Positions 18,427 through 28,634 of a DNA stretch of 64,000 bases are shown here, one piece after another. The translations under genes were made by a program, and so were the position numbers. Every line of letters begins with the position of its first letter. Positions within the stretch are counted from its first letter, which is position 1. The notes beneath the pieces were generated by a model. It worked only from the letters and a program-made list of their open reading frames with translations. It was not told where the DNA came from and did not search any database. The DNA is from Undibacterium parvum. GTDB lineage: Bacteria > Pseudomonadota > Gammaproteobacteria > Burkholderiales > Burkholderiaceae_D. The stretch lies in contig NZ_CP034464.1 in NCBI RefSeq assembly GCF_003955735.1, positions 4,154,001 through 4,218,000 of the forward strand, given 5' to 3'.

Positions 18427-19242
18427 CTATTTCTGAGTACTTAATATGGATGACATGCGTTCGATTTTTACGCGGTAGCGGTCTAGTAAGTTGGTATAAA
18501 GTTCTGAACTAAAAAACTTGTGTTCGACCAGTCGTTGCTTGGAGATAGGGTCATGTGTGTCAAGCGAGGTTGCTGGGTGGCACATGATCAGGCTAGCCTT
18601 GCTAGTAAATTTTAACCAGTCTTCAAAGCAAGCGGCATAGTTTTCCGTATCAAAGCCGTATACGCCAGAAAAATCATGGTTGCTAGGTATTTGAAACTGA
18701 TTTAGCTTTTTGTGAAGTGTGGCACCACCCAAATACTTGAGTATTCTCGCTTTTCCTCCCCAGTTAGGATTTGCTGGAGTGGTATTGCGTATCCAAGGTC
18801 TGTTACTTGTATAGCGATTTTTGACTACTTCAAGTAGTGCATCGCGCACCATAGGCAATTGATGAATGTGCTGATGACCGTCTATAAAGTCAGGTGTACG
18901 ACCCAAGGCGTTTTCAAATGAGTCTAGCTGCGTCTGTAGCATAGTGCGCAAACCTTGCGGCTCTAATCTATGCAAATAACTGCGTAATATTAAGCTTGAT
19001 AATGACCCGCTCGATCTTGAGCCGAAGCCTTCGGTGAGATTAAAATGTAAGCCGTAATCAGCACAAGCTTCTCGCTCTCTTAACATGGGCGCGGAGTGGG
19101 ATGACCATCGCGGTGCTCCACTCATACAACTAACCGCGCTGATTCGATTTAATTGTAGAAGTTCGCAAACTGATGCATCAATGCCTGCATGTTGTCCAAA
19201 ATCGTCTACACAAAGTGCAATTTCCGTTTTGTAGTCGTTCAT
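18427..19242 (-). CDS. YdjC/ChbG/HpnK-family carbohydrate deacetylase, LgmC/NaxD-like
   Basis: The protein belongs to the YdjC family of metal-dependent sugar deacetylases. The ATG at 19242 gives 271 residues and an ATGA overlap with the GtrA-like gene, so it is preferred to a start 33 bases upstream. The metal-site pattern is visible: CVDDFGQHAG (tandem Asp) near residue 10, HFNLTEG near 78, and DGHQHIHQLPMV near 134. The context is a polyprenyl-phosphate glycosyltransferase, a GtrA-like protein and a divergent ArnT-like enzyme. This suggests that it deacetylates a lipid-linked N-acetyl hexosamine, as NaxD does in Francisella and LgmC is proposed to do in Bordetella. The substrate is inferred. 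Confidence 0.85.
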   Translation of the reverse strand: MNDYKTEIALCVDDFGQHAGIDASVCELLQLNRISAVSCMSGAPRWSSHSAPMLREREACADYGLHFNLTEGFGSRSSGSLSSLILRSYLHRLEPQGLRTMLQTQLDSFENALGRTPDFIDGHQHIHQLPMVRDALLEVVKNRYTSNRPWIRNTTPANPNWGGKARILKYLGGATLHKKLNQFQIPSNHDFSGVYGFDTENYAACFEDWLKFTSKASLIMCHPATSLDTHDPISKQRLVEHKFFSSELYTNLLDRYRVKIERMSSILSTQK

Positions 19243-19643
19243 GAATGTAGTGTCCTTTGCGAACGAAATGCCCATAGGCGACTAAGGAAATAGGTTGAAA
19301 TCGCCACTGTCACTACGGCTATGGCAAGAGCGATGGTGTATGGAATCGAGGTATACGTCAGCATTAAATAAAACAGTAATTCATTCATTGCAAAGCCTAG
19401 CGAGGCCGTCGCTAAAAAACGCAAAAAAGAGTTATTGTTAATACTAGCGTGATCGCCAAAGGTCCAAAATCTATGGCCGAAATAGCTCATCCAAAAAGAA
19501 ATTAAAAAACCAGCAATATTTGCCAGTAGAGGTGCTGTTGATAGCGTTTCGACTAGAATGACCACGCTCACATAATGTATCGCCGCAGCGCTCAATCCAA
19601 CAGCAGTAAAACGTAATATGCGCTTAAATTCTAATAATTTCAC
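19239..19643 (-). CDS. GtrA-like four-helix membrane protein, LgmD-like
   Basis: This is a 134-residue GtrA/DPMS-flippase-family protein. Four transmembrane helices are evident at about residues 10-30, 38-58, 75-95 and 102-122. The family pattern FWMSYFGHRFWTF follows helix 2. Proteins of this family are thought to move polyprenyl-phosphate-linked sugars across the inner membrane. It starts at GTG, overlapping the upstream glycosyltransferase stop as GTGA, and overlaps the deacetylase start by 4 bases. Three overlapping genes imply a tightly coupled operon. Confidence 0.85.
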   Translation of the reverse strand: MKLLEFKRILRFTAVGLSAAAIHYVSVVILVETLSTAPLLANIAGFLISFWMSYFGHRFWTFGDHASINNNSFLRFLATASLGFAMNELLFYLMLTYTSIPYTIALAIAVVTVAISTYFLSRLWAFRSQRTLHS

Positions 19644-20680
19644 AACTGTATATTCTCTGATGATGTGCTAATTGTTCGTGTTGCTGCATCTGTTCTGCCG
19701 TGATCTAGGTCTTCAGCAATTAAATAGAGCGGGCGCATTTTCACTTCCTCATAGACTCGGCCCAAGTACTCACCCAAAATGCCGATTGAAAATAATTGAA
19801 CACCGGAAAAAAACATTAGACTGACGGTCAGAGTGGCCCAGCCTGGCGTTGGGTTGCCGAAAAACAGAGTTTCAAGCATAACGTAAAGCGCATACAGGAT
19901 GGAGGCTATTGAAATTACGGCTCCTATGCCACTCCATACGCGCAGTGGTAAGGTTGTGAAGGCGGTAATTCCTGCCAAGGCTAACTTACCTAAACCTCGC
20001 AGTCGAAAACTTGAAACACCAGAGGCTCGATCTAAGGGAGTAAAGGGCAAGGCTATACTTTTATAACCGACCCAGGCATATAAACCCTTCATGAAGCGAT
20101 TTCGTTCTGGTAGTTGACGTAGTGCGTCAACCACACAGCGATCTAATAGGCGGAAGTCACCCGCATTTCTCGGAATGTTAATGACCGAGTCGCGTTCCAT
20201 TAAATTGTAAAACAAACCGGTTCCCCAGCGTTTTAAGAGTGATTCGTGACGACGGTCTGCAATGACACCGTATACCATGTCGTAGCCGGTCTGCCATAGA
20301 CTGAGCATTTCTGGTAATAACTCTAGCGGGTGCTGGTAGTCGCCATCAAGGAGGATGACGGCATCGCCCTTGGCTCTATCTATACCTGCCGATAATGCAG
20401 CTTCTTTGCCAAAGTTGCGCGATAAACTCAGATAACGGACTGCGCAGTCAGCCGCGACCGTAGCTACTGCCTCCGCGGTATTGTCGGTGCTGCCGTCATT
20501 AACAACGATGATTTCATAGTTGCTTGTAAACGCAGCAAGTGTTGTCTGTAAATCGATTAAAAAATTGGCAATGTGCTTGGCTTCGTTGTACGCAGGAACC
20601 ACACAACTGATTTTCGGTGATGCAGGTCGCGTTTGTTTCGCTGGTAGTGGAGGCAGGGACAATGTCATTGAGTTTTTCAT
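19640..20680 (-). CDS. Polyprenyl-phosphate glycosyltransferase, ArnC/GtrB (GT2) family, LgmA-like
   Basis: This 346-residue GT2-family enzyme likely transfers a sugar from a nucleotide sugar to undecaprenyl phosphate. The N-terminal GT-A fold has SCVVPAYNEAKHI, VVNDGSTDNT, the LSRNFGKEAALSAG segment, and the metal-binding DGDYQHP. Two C-terminal transmembrane helices lie at about residues 230-255 and 270-300, followed by GEYLGRVYEEVKMRPLYL, typical of GtrB/ArnC. It is the first gene of the minus-strand arm. The sugar cannot be told from sequence; N-acetylhexosamine is inferred from the deacetylase partner. Confidence 0.88.
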   Translation of the reverse strand: MKNSMTLSLPPLPAKQTRPASPKISCVVPAYNEAKHIANFLIDLQTTLAAFTSNYEIIVVNDGSTDNTAEAVATVAADCAVRYLSLSRNFGKEAALSAGIDRAKGDAVILLDGDYQHPLELLPEMLSLWQTGYDMVYGVIADRRHESLLKRWGTGLFYNLMERDSVINIPRNAGDFRLLDRCVVDALRQLPERNRFMKGLYAWVGYKSIALPFTPLDRASGVSSFRLRGLGKLALAGITAFTTLPLRVWSGIGAVISIASILYALYVMLETLFFGNPTPGWATLTVSLMFFSGVQLFSIGILGEYLGRVYEEVKMRPLYLIAEDLDHGRTDAATRTISTSSENIQL

Positions 20681-20765
20681 ACGTCGTTAGTACTTGGTTT
20701 TAATACGAGTTACACTGCGCCACATTATAATGGCGCTTGCGCCTGTGGAATACTCTTATCGGTTT

Positions 20766-20794
20766 TTTACGTCGTTGCGTTTGCTGTGTATAAC
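20766..20794 (+). promoter_or_regulatory. Candidate sigma-70 promoter for the ArnT-like gene
   Basis: TTTACG (20766-20771), a 17-base spacer, then TATAAC (20789-20794), about 37 bases before the ATG at 20831. A second TATAAT lies near 20725 within the short palindrome ATTATAAT and could serve the opposite strand. Confidence 0.4.
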
Positions 20795-20830
20795 TATTAT
20801 CCCTTTCTTTAATAAAGTGAATGTAAAAAA

Positions 20831-22387
20831 ATGCAGGAATCTAGACCAAGCACGGCACCCCAAAAAATGTGCGGCATGCCGCACATTTCATTGCAGAACC
20901 GCGCAGTGCTGTATTTTTTACTCGCTTTCGTAGTGACTTTTTGGACTTTAATTCCTATCCTAGGGCATCACACACCACCACTAGACGTGATAGAGATGAC
21001 GACTTGGGCGCATGTGCCTCAGTTAGGCTACTACAAACATCCACCGCTGCCGGCATGGGGCATCTATCTTAGTGAATCGATTTTCGGGCGTAATTCTTTC
21101 GCCTTGTTTATTCCTAGTGCACTTTCAATTGGTATCGCAATTTTGGCGGTCTGGCCATTGGCGTTGCGATTTTTTGGGGCCAAGCGTGGCATCATCGCCT
21201 TATTTTTGCAATCAACGCTGATTTATTACAATCTGTATGCGCCTGATTACAACCATAACGTTGCGCAAATACCGTTCTGGGCTCTCACCGTGAGTGCCTT
21301 CTATTTTGCGGTGTCGGATGGACGCGCACGATATTGGATAGGCTTCGGTGCTGCTTTAGGTGTGACTACTTTAAGCAAATACAGCGCTGCATTTTTACCT
21401 CTTGCATGTGTGCTGTTGCTGCTGTGGGAGAAGGAGGCGCGTCGCTTCTTAACTGTTAAGAATATCGGTCTGGCTGCCATCGCCTTTTTTGTCGTGCTCG
21501 GTCCGCATTTGCTGTGGTTGGTGCAGCATGACTTTGCGCCTATCCACTATATGAACGATAGGTTGGGGGATTTGTCATTAAATGCTAGTTGGAGCGAGCG
21601 ATTTATCTCTTACGTGGCGATGCAGGTCTTGGTACATCTGGTACTTATCGGCGTGGGCGTTTGGGGTTTGCTAGGCAGCCGGAATAAATCTGAAACGAGT
21701 CTTGAGTGTTCAACGATGCCGGAACTTAGCCGGCTCAATAAGCGTTTTTTATGGGTAATGGGCTTTGGACCTTTCGCAATCACTGTGTTGCTAGGCTTGA
21801 GTGGCAGTTATCTACATCCTATGTGGGCGACAGCGATGTTTCCGCTCAGTGGCTTGATCATTGCTCGGTTATTGGCTGCGCGTATTGAGCTATTGTGGAG
21901 TCCTCGCTGGCTAATTGTATGGGTCTTGTTAATGAGTTTTTTCGGTGCGATTTATGCCGCAAAAAATACCGCTGGGTGGCATCAATTGACGAATAAATAT
22001 GCCAGAGCCAGTTATCCCGGGCCGGAACTGGCTAAGGCATTGGATCAAAAATGGAGACTGGCTTTCCCAGGTAAGCCGCTACGTTATATTGTCGGCACTT
22101 CTTGGGAAGCTGGGGTGGCAAGTTTCGAGAGTAGCTTTCAGACTCAGGTGCTCATTGACGGCGATTTGACTATCAGCCCCTGGATTTCAAAAGCTAAGCT
22201 GAGCAGTTGCGGTGCTTTGGTGGTTTGGGATCCGAATGTTGATATGCTGACGCAGCTGCAGGTGCATTGGCCGCAAATAGGCGAACAGCAACAATTAGAC
22301 CTCATGCCAGATCGTACCAATACGTATTCTGCGCTAAGGCTTGCGTGGGCTATTATTCCACCCCAGGGAAATTGCGACGAGAAGTAA
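20831..22387 (+). CDS. ArnT-like lipid-linked-sugar glycosyltransferase (GT39/GT83 type), LgmB-like
   Basis: This is a 518-residue polytopic membrane protein with about ten hydrophobic helices between residues 30 and 380. A PLDVIEMTTWAHVPQLGYYKHPPLPAW segment sits in the first periplasmic loop; acidic residues there are catalytic in ArnT and PMT enzymes. Such proteins move sugars from undecaprenyl phosphate to lipid A or other outer targets in the periplasm. It is divergent from the ArnC/GtrA/deacetylase arm, which would supply its donor. The ribosome site is weak. A later ATG at 20870 is possible. Confidence 0.82.
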   Translation: MQESRPSTAPQKMCGMPHISLQNRAVLYFLLAFVVTFWTLIPILGHHTPPLDVIEMTTWAHVPQLGYYKHPPLPAWGIYLSESIFGRNSFALFIPSALSIGIAILAVWPLALRFFGAKRGIIALFLQSTLIYYNLYAPDYNHNVAQIPFWALTVSAFYFAVSDGRARYWIGFGAALGVTTLSKYSAAFLPLACVLLLLWEKEARRFLTVKNIGLAAIAFFVVLGPHLLWLVQHDFAPIHYMNDRLGDLSLNASWSERFISYVAMQVLVHLVLIGVGVWGLLGSRNKSETSLECSTMPELSRLNKRFLWVMGFGPFAITVLLGLSGSYLHPMWATAMFPLSGLIIARLLAARIELLWSPRWLIVWVLLMSFFGAIYAAKNTAGWHQLTNKYARASYPGPELAKALDQKWRLAFPGKPLRYIVGTSWEAGVASFESSFQTQVLIDGDLTISPWISKAKLSSCGALVVWDPNVDMLTQLQVHWPQIGEQQQLDLMPDRTNTYSALRLAWAIIPPQGNCDEK

Positions 22388-22465
22388 AGACGCAAACTAA
22401 TTCAAGCTAAAGACGTGTTTGTATGCTTAGTTTTATTGCTCTAGTGAAATATTTATCCAATTAAA

Positions 22466-22503
22466 CCTTGATGATCGTACTGGAGCCATTGTCAGCATCA
22501 AGG
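22466..22503 (+). promoter_or_regulatory. Inverted repeat next to the purL -10 box, possible operator
   Basis: CCTTGATG (22466-22473) and CATCAAGG (22496-22503) are perfect inverted 8-mers separated by 22 bases. They directly abut a TATAAT (22504-22509) and flank where the -35 would be. This could be an operator for a purine regulator, but it is not the PurR palindrome I know from E. coli. Confidence 0.45.
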
Positions 22504-22509
22504 TATAAT
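22504..22509 (+). promoter_or_regulatory. purL -10 box
   Basis: This is a perfect TATAAT about 82 bases before the purL ATG. The -35 at 17-base spacing (TGGAGC) is weak. Transcription would start near 22516, so an ATG at 22468 cannot be used from this promoter. Confidence 0.55.
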
Positions 22510-22590
22510 TCGGTCTTTCTGATTCACCCCCGCAATGTAGCCGCTATCCTCGCTGATCGGTCTGCTCATTGCCTCAACTACACTCACGCC

Positions 22591-25500
22591 ATGTTGATAT
22601 TGCCAGGCTCCAATGCCTTGTCTGCTTTTCGTACCCTAGGTTTACTGTCGCGCCTGCAAGCTGTTGATGCAAGCATAGTCGGTGTTAGCGCTAGGTTTAG
22701 CCACTTTATTGAATCGACTACCGTGTTAAGCGATGACGATACAAGTCGCTTAAATGCCTTGCTGACTTACGGTGATGCCTTTGCTGGTTCGGAGGACGGG
22801 GATAGCTTCGTCGTCATTCCTCGTTTTGGCACGATTTCTCCATGGGCAAGTAAGGCGACTGACATCGCACATAATTGCGGTATGGCACAAATTAAACGCA
22901 TAGAACGCGGCGTGCAGTATTTTATAAAAGTGAAAACTGGCTTGCTAGGTGGAGCTAAAAAACTTGCCGAGACTTCGCAAGCGGCAGTCATTGCGATTTT
23001 GCATGATCGCATGACAGAAATGGTGTTGCAAGATCTTCAGGCCGCGCGCGGTTTGTTTACTGAACTCGATGCCAAGGCACTCGAATTTATTGACGTATTG
23101 GGTGGCGGTAAAACTGCTTTATTGCATGCCAATGCCGAATTGGGTTTGGCTTTATCGGATGATGAAATTGATTATCTGGTCAATGCCTTTGTCAGCGCCA
23201 AACGTAATCCTACAGACGTAGAATTAATGATGTTTGCTCAGGCAAATAGTGAACATTGCCGTCATAAGATTTTTAACGCTGATTGGACTATAGACGGTGT
23301 CGAACAAGATATTTCCTTGTTCGGCATGATCAAGAATACCCATTTGTTACAACCAAAAGGTACGGTGGTTGCCTATAGTGATAACTCATCGATCATGGAA
23401 GGCGCTGTGGTAACGCGTTTCTATCCGAATGGTGCAGCCAAAGGTAATGAGTATCAGAGCACGGTGGAATTGACCCATACCTTGATGAAAGTCGAGACCC
23501 ACAATCATCCGACGGCAATATCCCCATTTCCTGGCGCCTCTACTGGCGCGGGCGGTGAAATTCGCGATGAAGGTGCAACTGGCCGCGGAGCCCGTCCTAA
23601 AGCTGGATTGACCGGTTTTACCGTTTCTAACCTGATGCTACCTGATGCTGTGCAGCCATGGGAGAACACCCGTGACGTACTAGCCTCCTCGGATCATGCG
23701 ACTGCCAGCTACGGTAAGCCAGACCGCATCGCCTCGGCTTTGCAGATCATGATAGAAGGCCCGCTTGGTGGCGCGGCTTTCAATAATGAATTCGGACGTC
23801 CGGTGTTAGGCGGCTATTTCCGTACCTACGAACAAAATGTCGGCGGCACGGTACATGGCTATCACAAACCCATCATGATTGCTGGCGGTATCGGCAATAT
23901 CTCGCATAAGCATACCCATAAAAATGATTTGCCAGTCGGTAGCTTGCTGATACAACTCGGTGGTCCTGGTATGCGCATAGGTATGGGCGGCAGTGCGGCT
24001 TCTTCGATGGCAACGGGCACCAATACTGCAGATCTCGATTTTGATTCGGTCCAACGCGGCAACCCAGAGATGGAGCGCCGGGCGCAAGAGGTGATTAACG
24101 CTTGCTGGCAAATGGGTGATGATAACCCTATCTTGTCGATTCACGATGTTGGTGCTGGCGGCTTGTCGAATGCCTTTCCCGAGATTACTAATGATGCCAA
24201 GCGCGGCGCTGTTTTTGATTTGCGTAAGGTGCCGTTGGAAGAAAGCGGTATGGCGCCAAAAGAAATCTGGAGTAATGAATCGCAAGAACGCTACGTCTTG
24301 GGAATTGCGCCTGAAAGTTTGCCATTATTTAAGTATTTGTGTGAACGTGAGCGCGCCCTGTTTGCGGTAGTTGGGACTGCTACTGAAGAGCGTCAGCTCA
24401 AGGTGATCGATCCTGAGCAAGACAGTACGCCGGTCGATATGCCTATGGATGTGCTGTTAGGTAAACCACCGAAGATGCACAGAGATGTTACACATGATGT
24501 GACCGATTTTCCTGCGATAGATCTGACTGGCATGGATTTGCAAGAAGTCGCGCAAAGAGTGTTGAGTCTACCTACCGTGGGTGATAAATCCTTCTTGATT
24601 ACCATCGGTGACCGTACTGTCGGAGCTACCTCGGTGCGAGATCAAATGGTTGGTCCTTGGCAGGTGCCAGTGGCAGATTGCGCCGTGACCGCAATGAGCC
24701 TGGAAGGCTACTTGGGTGAAGCCATGTCTATGGGCGAGCGCACACCTTTGGCCGTTATTAATGCTGCCGCTTCCGGTCGTATGGCGGTCGGTGAATCAAT
24801 CACCAATATCGCTGCTGCGCCTATCAAGGATATCTCTGAGATTAAATTATCGGCTAACTGGATGGCTGCTTGCGGTCAGTCCGGCCAAGATGCCGCCTTG
24901 TTTGATACCGTCAAAGCAATCGGTATGGAGTTGTGTCCTGCCTTAGGTATCAGTATTCCTGTTGGCAAGGACTCCTTGTCTATGCGCACTACCTGGAAAG
25001 ATGAGGGCGTCGATAAATCTGTGACCTCACCGGTATCGCTGATTATTTCTGCCTTCGCTCCAGTCTATGATGTGCGTAAGTCACTGACGCCGCAAATCAA
25101 GCTCGATGCCGGCGATACTAGTTTGATCCTGATTGATCTGGGACGTGGTAAAAACCGTTTGGGCGCGTCTTGTTTTGCACAGGTAATGCAAAAACTTGGC
25201 GACCAGACTCCGGACGTCGATAGTGCGGAAGATTTAAAAGCTTTTTTCTCAGCGATACAGCAGTTGAATACTGAAGGCAAATTATTGGCCTACCACGATA
25301 GGTCAGATGGCGGTCTGTATGCTAGCTTGTGTGAAATGGCATTTGCTGGTCGCAGTGGTTTGGATATTAATCTCGATATTCTGACCATGGAAAGCGAACA
25401 TGCGGCCGATCAAGGTGATGCCAAGAACTGGGCCGGGCAGGTTTCCGAGCGACGTAATGACCTCACTTTGCGCGCCTTGTTTAACGAGGAACTCGGTGCG

Positions 25501-26595
25501 GTGATACAAGTACGTACTGAGCAACGTTCAGAAGTCATGGATGTCTTGCGCACACACAATCTGGGCGCTTGCAGCCACATCATTGGTAAGCCAAGTGCTA
25601 GCGGTAATATTGCATTCACGCGCGATGCCAAAGAAATTTACAAGCAGTCACGTAGCGACTTGCATCAGATCTGGAGTAAAACCAGCTGGCAAATCGCTCG
25701 CATGCGGGATAACCCGGCTTGTGCTGATGCCGAGTATGCGCGCCTGGCCGATCTGACGGATCCTGGCATGCAGCCCAAGATCACGTTTGATGCACAGCTT
25801 GATATTGCCGCACCTTACATCGCCACTGGCGTTCGCCCTAAAATCGCAATCTTGCGTGAGCAGGGTGTTAATTCACATATCGAAACTGCCTACGTGATGC
25901 ACAAGGCAGGCTTTACCGCAGTTGACGTTCACATGAGTGATCTGATCTCTGGTCGCGCCCGCTTGTCTGACTTTAAAGGTCTGATTGCAGTTGGTGGTTT
26001 CTCGTATGGCGACGTATTGGGAGCAGGTGAGGGCTGGGCTAAAACGATCTTGTTTAATGCCATGATGGCCGAGCAATTCTCTGAATTTTTCAATCGCACT
26101 GATACCTTTGGTTTAGGCATTTGTAATGGTTGCCAAATGATGAGTAATCTTAAATCCATCATTCCTGGTGCCACGGCATGGCCGAAATTCACCAAAAATA
26201 AATCGGAGCAATTCGAAGGTCGTTTTGCCATGGTCGAAGTGATGGAATCGAAATCCATCTTCATGCAAGGCATGGCAGGTACGCAAACTCCGATCGCGAT
26301 TGCGCATGGCGAAGGCTTTGCCGATTTCTCTATCACGGGTGACATCAAGGCGGCGCAAGTCGCGATGCGCTTCGTGAACAATCAGGGACAGGCGACTGAA
26401 GCTTATCCTTACAATCCAAATGGCTCACCGCTGGGTATTACTGCGGTGACCAATCAAGATGGCCGCTTTACCGTGATGATGCCGCATGCTGAAAGGGTGT
26501 TCCGCTCAGTGTTGAATTCATGGCATCCAGAAGGCTGGGGCGAAGACTCACCATGGATGCGTATGTTCAGAAATGCCCGTCATTGGGTTGCTTGA
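22591..26595 (+). CDS. purL: Phosphoribosylformylglycinamidine synthase PurL
   Basis: PurL makes FGAM from FGAR, glutamine and ATP in purine biosynthesis. The ATG at 22591 ([13 protein letters not shown], the usual proteobacterial start) gives 1334 residues, as expected for the large single-chain form. The order is an N-terminal PurS-like domain, a linker, two AIRS-type ATP-binding halves ([27 protein letters not shown] near residue 300) and a C-terminal class I glutaminase. In the glutaminase, the nucleophile is Cys1178 in GICNGCQMM, with a PHAER-type C-terminal His. A longer frame from 22468 is rejected because a -10 box lies between the two starts. It is monocistronic, with a strong 3' hairpin. 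Confidence 0.98.
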   Translation: MLILPGSNALSAFRTLGLLSRLQAVDASIVGVSARFSHFIESTTVLSDDDTSRLNALLTYGDAFAGSEDGDSFVVIPRFGTISPWASKATDIAHNCGMAQIKRIERGVQYFIKVKTGLLGGAKKLAETSQAAVIAILHDRMTEMVLQDLQAARGLFTELDAKALEFIDVLGGGKTALLHANAELGLALSDDEIDYLVNAFVSAKRNPTDVELMMFAQANSEHCRHKIFNADWTIDGVEQDISLFGMIKNTHLLQPKGTVVAYSDNSSIMEGAVVTRFYPNGAAKGNEYQSTVELTHTLMKVETHNHPTAISPFPGASTGAGGEIRDEGATGRGARPKAGLTGFTVSNLMLPDAVQPWENTRDVLASSDHATASYGKPDRIASALQIMIEGPLGGAAFNNEFGRPVLGGYFRTYEQNVGGTVHGYHKPIMIAGGIGNISHKHTHKNDLPVGSLLIQLGGPGMRIGMGGSAASSMATGTNTADLDFDSVQRGNPEMERRAQEVINACWQMGDDNPILSIHDVGAGGLSNAFPEITNDAKRGAVFDLRKVPLEESGMAPKEIWSNESQERYVLGIAPESLPLFKYLCERERALFAVVGTATEERQLKVIDPEQDSTPVDMPMDVLLGKPPKMHRDVTHDVTDFPAIDLTGMDLQEVAQRVLSLPTVGDKSFLITIGDRTVGATSVRDQMVGPWQVPVADCAVTAMSLEGYLGEAMSMGERTPLAVINAAASGRMAVGESITNIAAAPIKDISEIKLSANWMAACGQSGQDAALFDTVKAIGMELCPALGISIPVGKDSLSMRTTWKDEGVDKSVTSPVSLIISAFAPVYDVRKSLTPQIKLDAGDTSLILIDLGRGKNRLGASCFAQVMQKLGDQTPDVDSAEDLKAFFSAIQQLNTEGKLLAYHDRSDGGLYASLCEMAFAGRSGLDINLDILTMESEHAADQGDAKNWAGQVSERRNDLTLRALFNEELGAVIQVRTEQRSEVMDVLRTHNLGACSHIIGKPSASGNIAFTRDAKEIYKQSRSDLHQIWSKTSWQIARMRDNPACADAEYARLADLTDPGMQPKITFDAQLDIAAPYIATGVRPKIAILREQGVNSHIETAYVMHKAGFTAVDVHMSDLISGRARLSDFKGLIAVGGFSYGDVLGAGEGWAKTILFNAMMAEQFSEFFNRTDTFGLGICNGCQMMSNLKSIIPGATAWPKFTKNKSEQFEGRFAMVEVMESKSIFMQGMAGTQTPIAIAHGEGFADFSITGDIKAAQVAMRFVNNQGQATEAYPYNPNGSPLGITAVTNQDGRFTVMMPHAERVFRSVLNSWHPEGWGEDSPWMRMFRNARHWVA

Positions 26596-26651
26596 TGTTG
26601 TTACGAGCGAATAATACGGACCAGACTGTCAGCCTGTTTCTGGGTTGATTT

Positions 26652-26692
26652 AAAGTCGACACTGATCAGCGGGCTAATCAGTGTCGACTTTT
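26652..26692 (+). terminator. Terminator-like 15-bp perfect inverted repeat after purL
   Basis: AAAGTCGACACTGAT (26652-26666) pairs perfectly with ATCAGTGTCGACTTT (26677-26691) around a 10-base loop. The T-run after it is short (TTTT). It lies 57 bases after the purL stop and 83 bases before the next gene. Confidence 0.75.
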
Positions 26693-26774
26693 ACAAATTT
26701 CAATTCTGTGTACGCTTCGATGAATCAGATGGTCGTGTCTATACTGGGCATACTATTTGTTAAAAGGCCTTTTC

Positions 26775-28634
26775 ATGATAATTCCAATATTGCGTTTGCT
26801 TTTGTTGGTGTTATTTTATTCTTGTAGTGCACCTGCGTGGGCCGAGAGTAATAAGCAAAAATCTATTTTGCTACTAAGTCCTGATTTGTTAAGTTCACCG
26901 TACCTCTATGATTTTTATTCGGCGTTCAAGCTCAAATTAAACGAGGGACGTTCAGAATCTGTCGTCATCTATGAAGAGAGCCTTGATCTGTCGCGCTTTC
27001 CTACTGGCACTTACCCACCAAATCTGGACAAGTGGCTCAATCTCAAATATAAAAATACTAAAATCGATGCGATCGTGGTGATTGGTCATAGCGCACTCAA
27101 TTACCTATTGGAATATCGGCAGGTATTGTGGCCAGATGTTCCCATCCTATATACATTAGCTAGTGATGTTGAGATTAAAAAAATATCCTTGCCAGAAAAT
27201 GTGGCTGGCATCAGTCTTAAGGCTGGGTTTGCTGATGTAGTTGGTCTGGCAAAAAAGCTTTTACCGGAGACTCGACATATCGCCATTCTGGGTAATTCTC
27301 CTGAGTTCGATGTCTATAGAAATGATTTGCCCGAAGAGATTGCGCGTTTCTCGGCAGAGATAGATATTATTGATTTGCGCGGAAAAACTCTATCAGAGTT
27401 AAGAATTGCAGTCGCAAGTTTGCCTAAAAATACGGTCGTGTATTTCACTATGCTCACGCGAGATGGCGCATCTAAAAAATTAGATGGCAAATACGCCTTG
27501 CAGGAAATTGTCAGGATGGCCAATGCACCCTTGCTGGTCGATAATCCTACGCATATCGGTTTGGGCCCTATTGGCGCAATTTCATTTGATGCCAGCATAC
27601 AAGGGCGCGAGACAGCAGACTTGCTCAGCAAGTTACTGGGAGGTGAAAAAACATCCTCATTGCCGATTAAGAAATTAACTTTTACCCCGCTACTGGATTG
27701 GCGAGAATTGAAGCGTTGGGGCGTGGAGAAAAGTAATTATCCGGTCGGCAGTGAGTTACGATTTTTTACGCCCGGCGTATGGGAACTGTATCGCTGGCAA
27801 ATCGCAGCGACATTTACTGTCATGGCGCTATTGCTAGCACTGTTAGGTGCATTGCTGATAGAGCGCAAGCGCCGTAGCGCTGCGGTGGATGAGTCGCGTC
27901 AACGACTGACGCAGATCGCCTTCATGAACAGGAAAATCACTGCAACGGTTTATTCCGAGGCGATTGCGCATGAATTGATACAGCCGCTGGCTGCAATTTT
28001 GAGCAACGCCGAGGCGGCGCAATTGTTTCTCAGTCAAAGCCCGCCACAGCTAGAGATGGTTCAGGATATTTTGGCCAATATTAAGCGTGATAACTTGCGT
28101 GCCGGTGACTTGATCAAGAGTATGCGAGGTTTACTGACCAAGTCCGATTCTAAAAACGAATCGAAGGACACCCTTGTCAATATCAATGACATGGTACGGA
28201 AGGTATTAAATTTTCTATCTGGCGAGGCGAAAATGCGGCATGTTCAGCTCAATGACGAGCTTACTGCGGTGACTCTGTTTGTCAGTGCTGATCCGGTGCA
28301 ATTGCAGCAAATTATGGTCAATCTGATTTTAAATGGACTTGATGCTATCGATGAACGCAATGGTTTTAGGCGTAATATTTTAGTAGTTACTGAGCTCTAC
28401 GATGCCAATAATGTACAGGTGTCGGTAATCGATAGTGGTGCCGGGTTTAATGAAAATATTGAACGTGTGTTTGATTCATTTTTTACGACGAAAGCAAAAG
28501 GTATGGGCTTAGGCTTAGCGATTACTGAGGCGATAGTGCAAGCGCATGGTGGTCGCATTTGGGCCGAAAATGCTGCAGACGGTGGGGTAGTGCGCTTTAC
28601 CCTACCTTTAGCGGAAGCGGTCCGTGATGAATAA
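26775..28634 (+). CDS. Membrane sensor histidine kinase with ABC-substrate-binding-like periplasmic domain
   Basis: From the ATG at 26775 the protein has 619 residues. A signal peptide (to about residue 24) is followed by a periplasmic domain to about 320 that resembles the ABC transporter substrate-binding fold (YVIGHSALNYLL-type and VAGISLKAGFADVVGLAKKLLPETRHIAILG segments). One transmembrane helix lies at about 338-360. The kinase core follows: H box AHELIQPLAAILSNAE with His399, N box QIMVNLILNGLDAID, G1 VIDSGAGF, F box FDSFFTTK and G2 MGLGLAI. A TTG 18 bases upstream is less likely. The response regulator gene overlaps its end. The ligand is unknown. Confidence 0.87.
   Translation: MIIPILRLLLLVLFYSCSAPAWAESNKQKSILLLSPDLLSSPYLYDFYSAFKLKLNEGRSESVVIYEESLDLSRFPTGTYPPNLDKWLNLKYKNTKIDAIVVIGHSALNYLLEYRQVLWPDVPILYTLASDVEIKKISLPENVAGISLKAGFADVVGLAKKLLPETRHIAILGNSPEFDVYRNDLPEEIARFSAEIDIIDLRGKTLSELRIAVASLPKNTVVYFTMLTRDGASKKLDGKYALQEIVRMANAPLLVDNPTHIGLGPIGAISFDASIQGRETADLLSKLLGGEKTSSLPIKKLTFTPLLDWRELKRWGVEKSNYPVGSELRFFTPGVWELYRWQIAATFTVMALLLALLGALLIERKRRSAAVDESRQRLTQIAFMNRKITATVYSEAIAHELIQPLAAILSNAEAAQLFLSQSPPQLEMVQDILANIKRDNLRAGDLIKSMRGLLTKSDSKNESKDTLVNINDMVRKVLNFLSGEAKMRHVQLNDELTAVTLFVSADPVQLQQIMVNLILNGLDAIDERNGFRRNILVVTELYDANNVQVSVIDSGAGFNENIERVFDSFFTTKAKGMGLGLAITEAIVQAHGGRIWAENAADGGVVRFTLPLAEAVRDE

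Noticed and set aside
22468..22590. Longer purL N-terminus of 41 extra residues
   Set aside because: It has a perfect TATAAT inside it, no ribosome site and no family similarity. [10 protein letters not shown] at 22591 is the normal start.
23806..24285. 159-codon minus-strand frame inside purL
   Set aside because: It is a shadow frame of a conserved enzyme, with no start signals.
26757..26774. TTG start for the histidine kinase
   Set aside because: The ATG at 26775 gives a cleaner signal peptide and has a better-spaced upstream AAAAGG.
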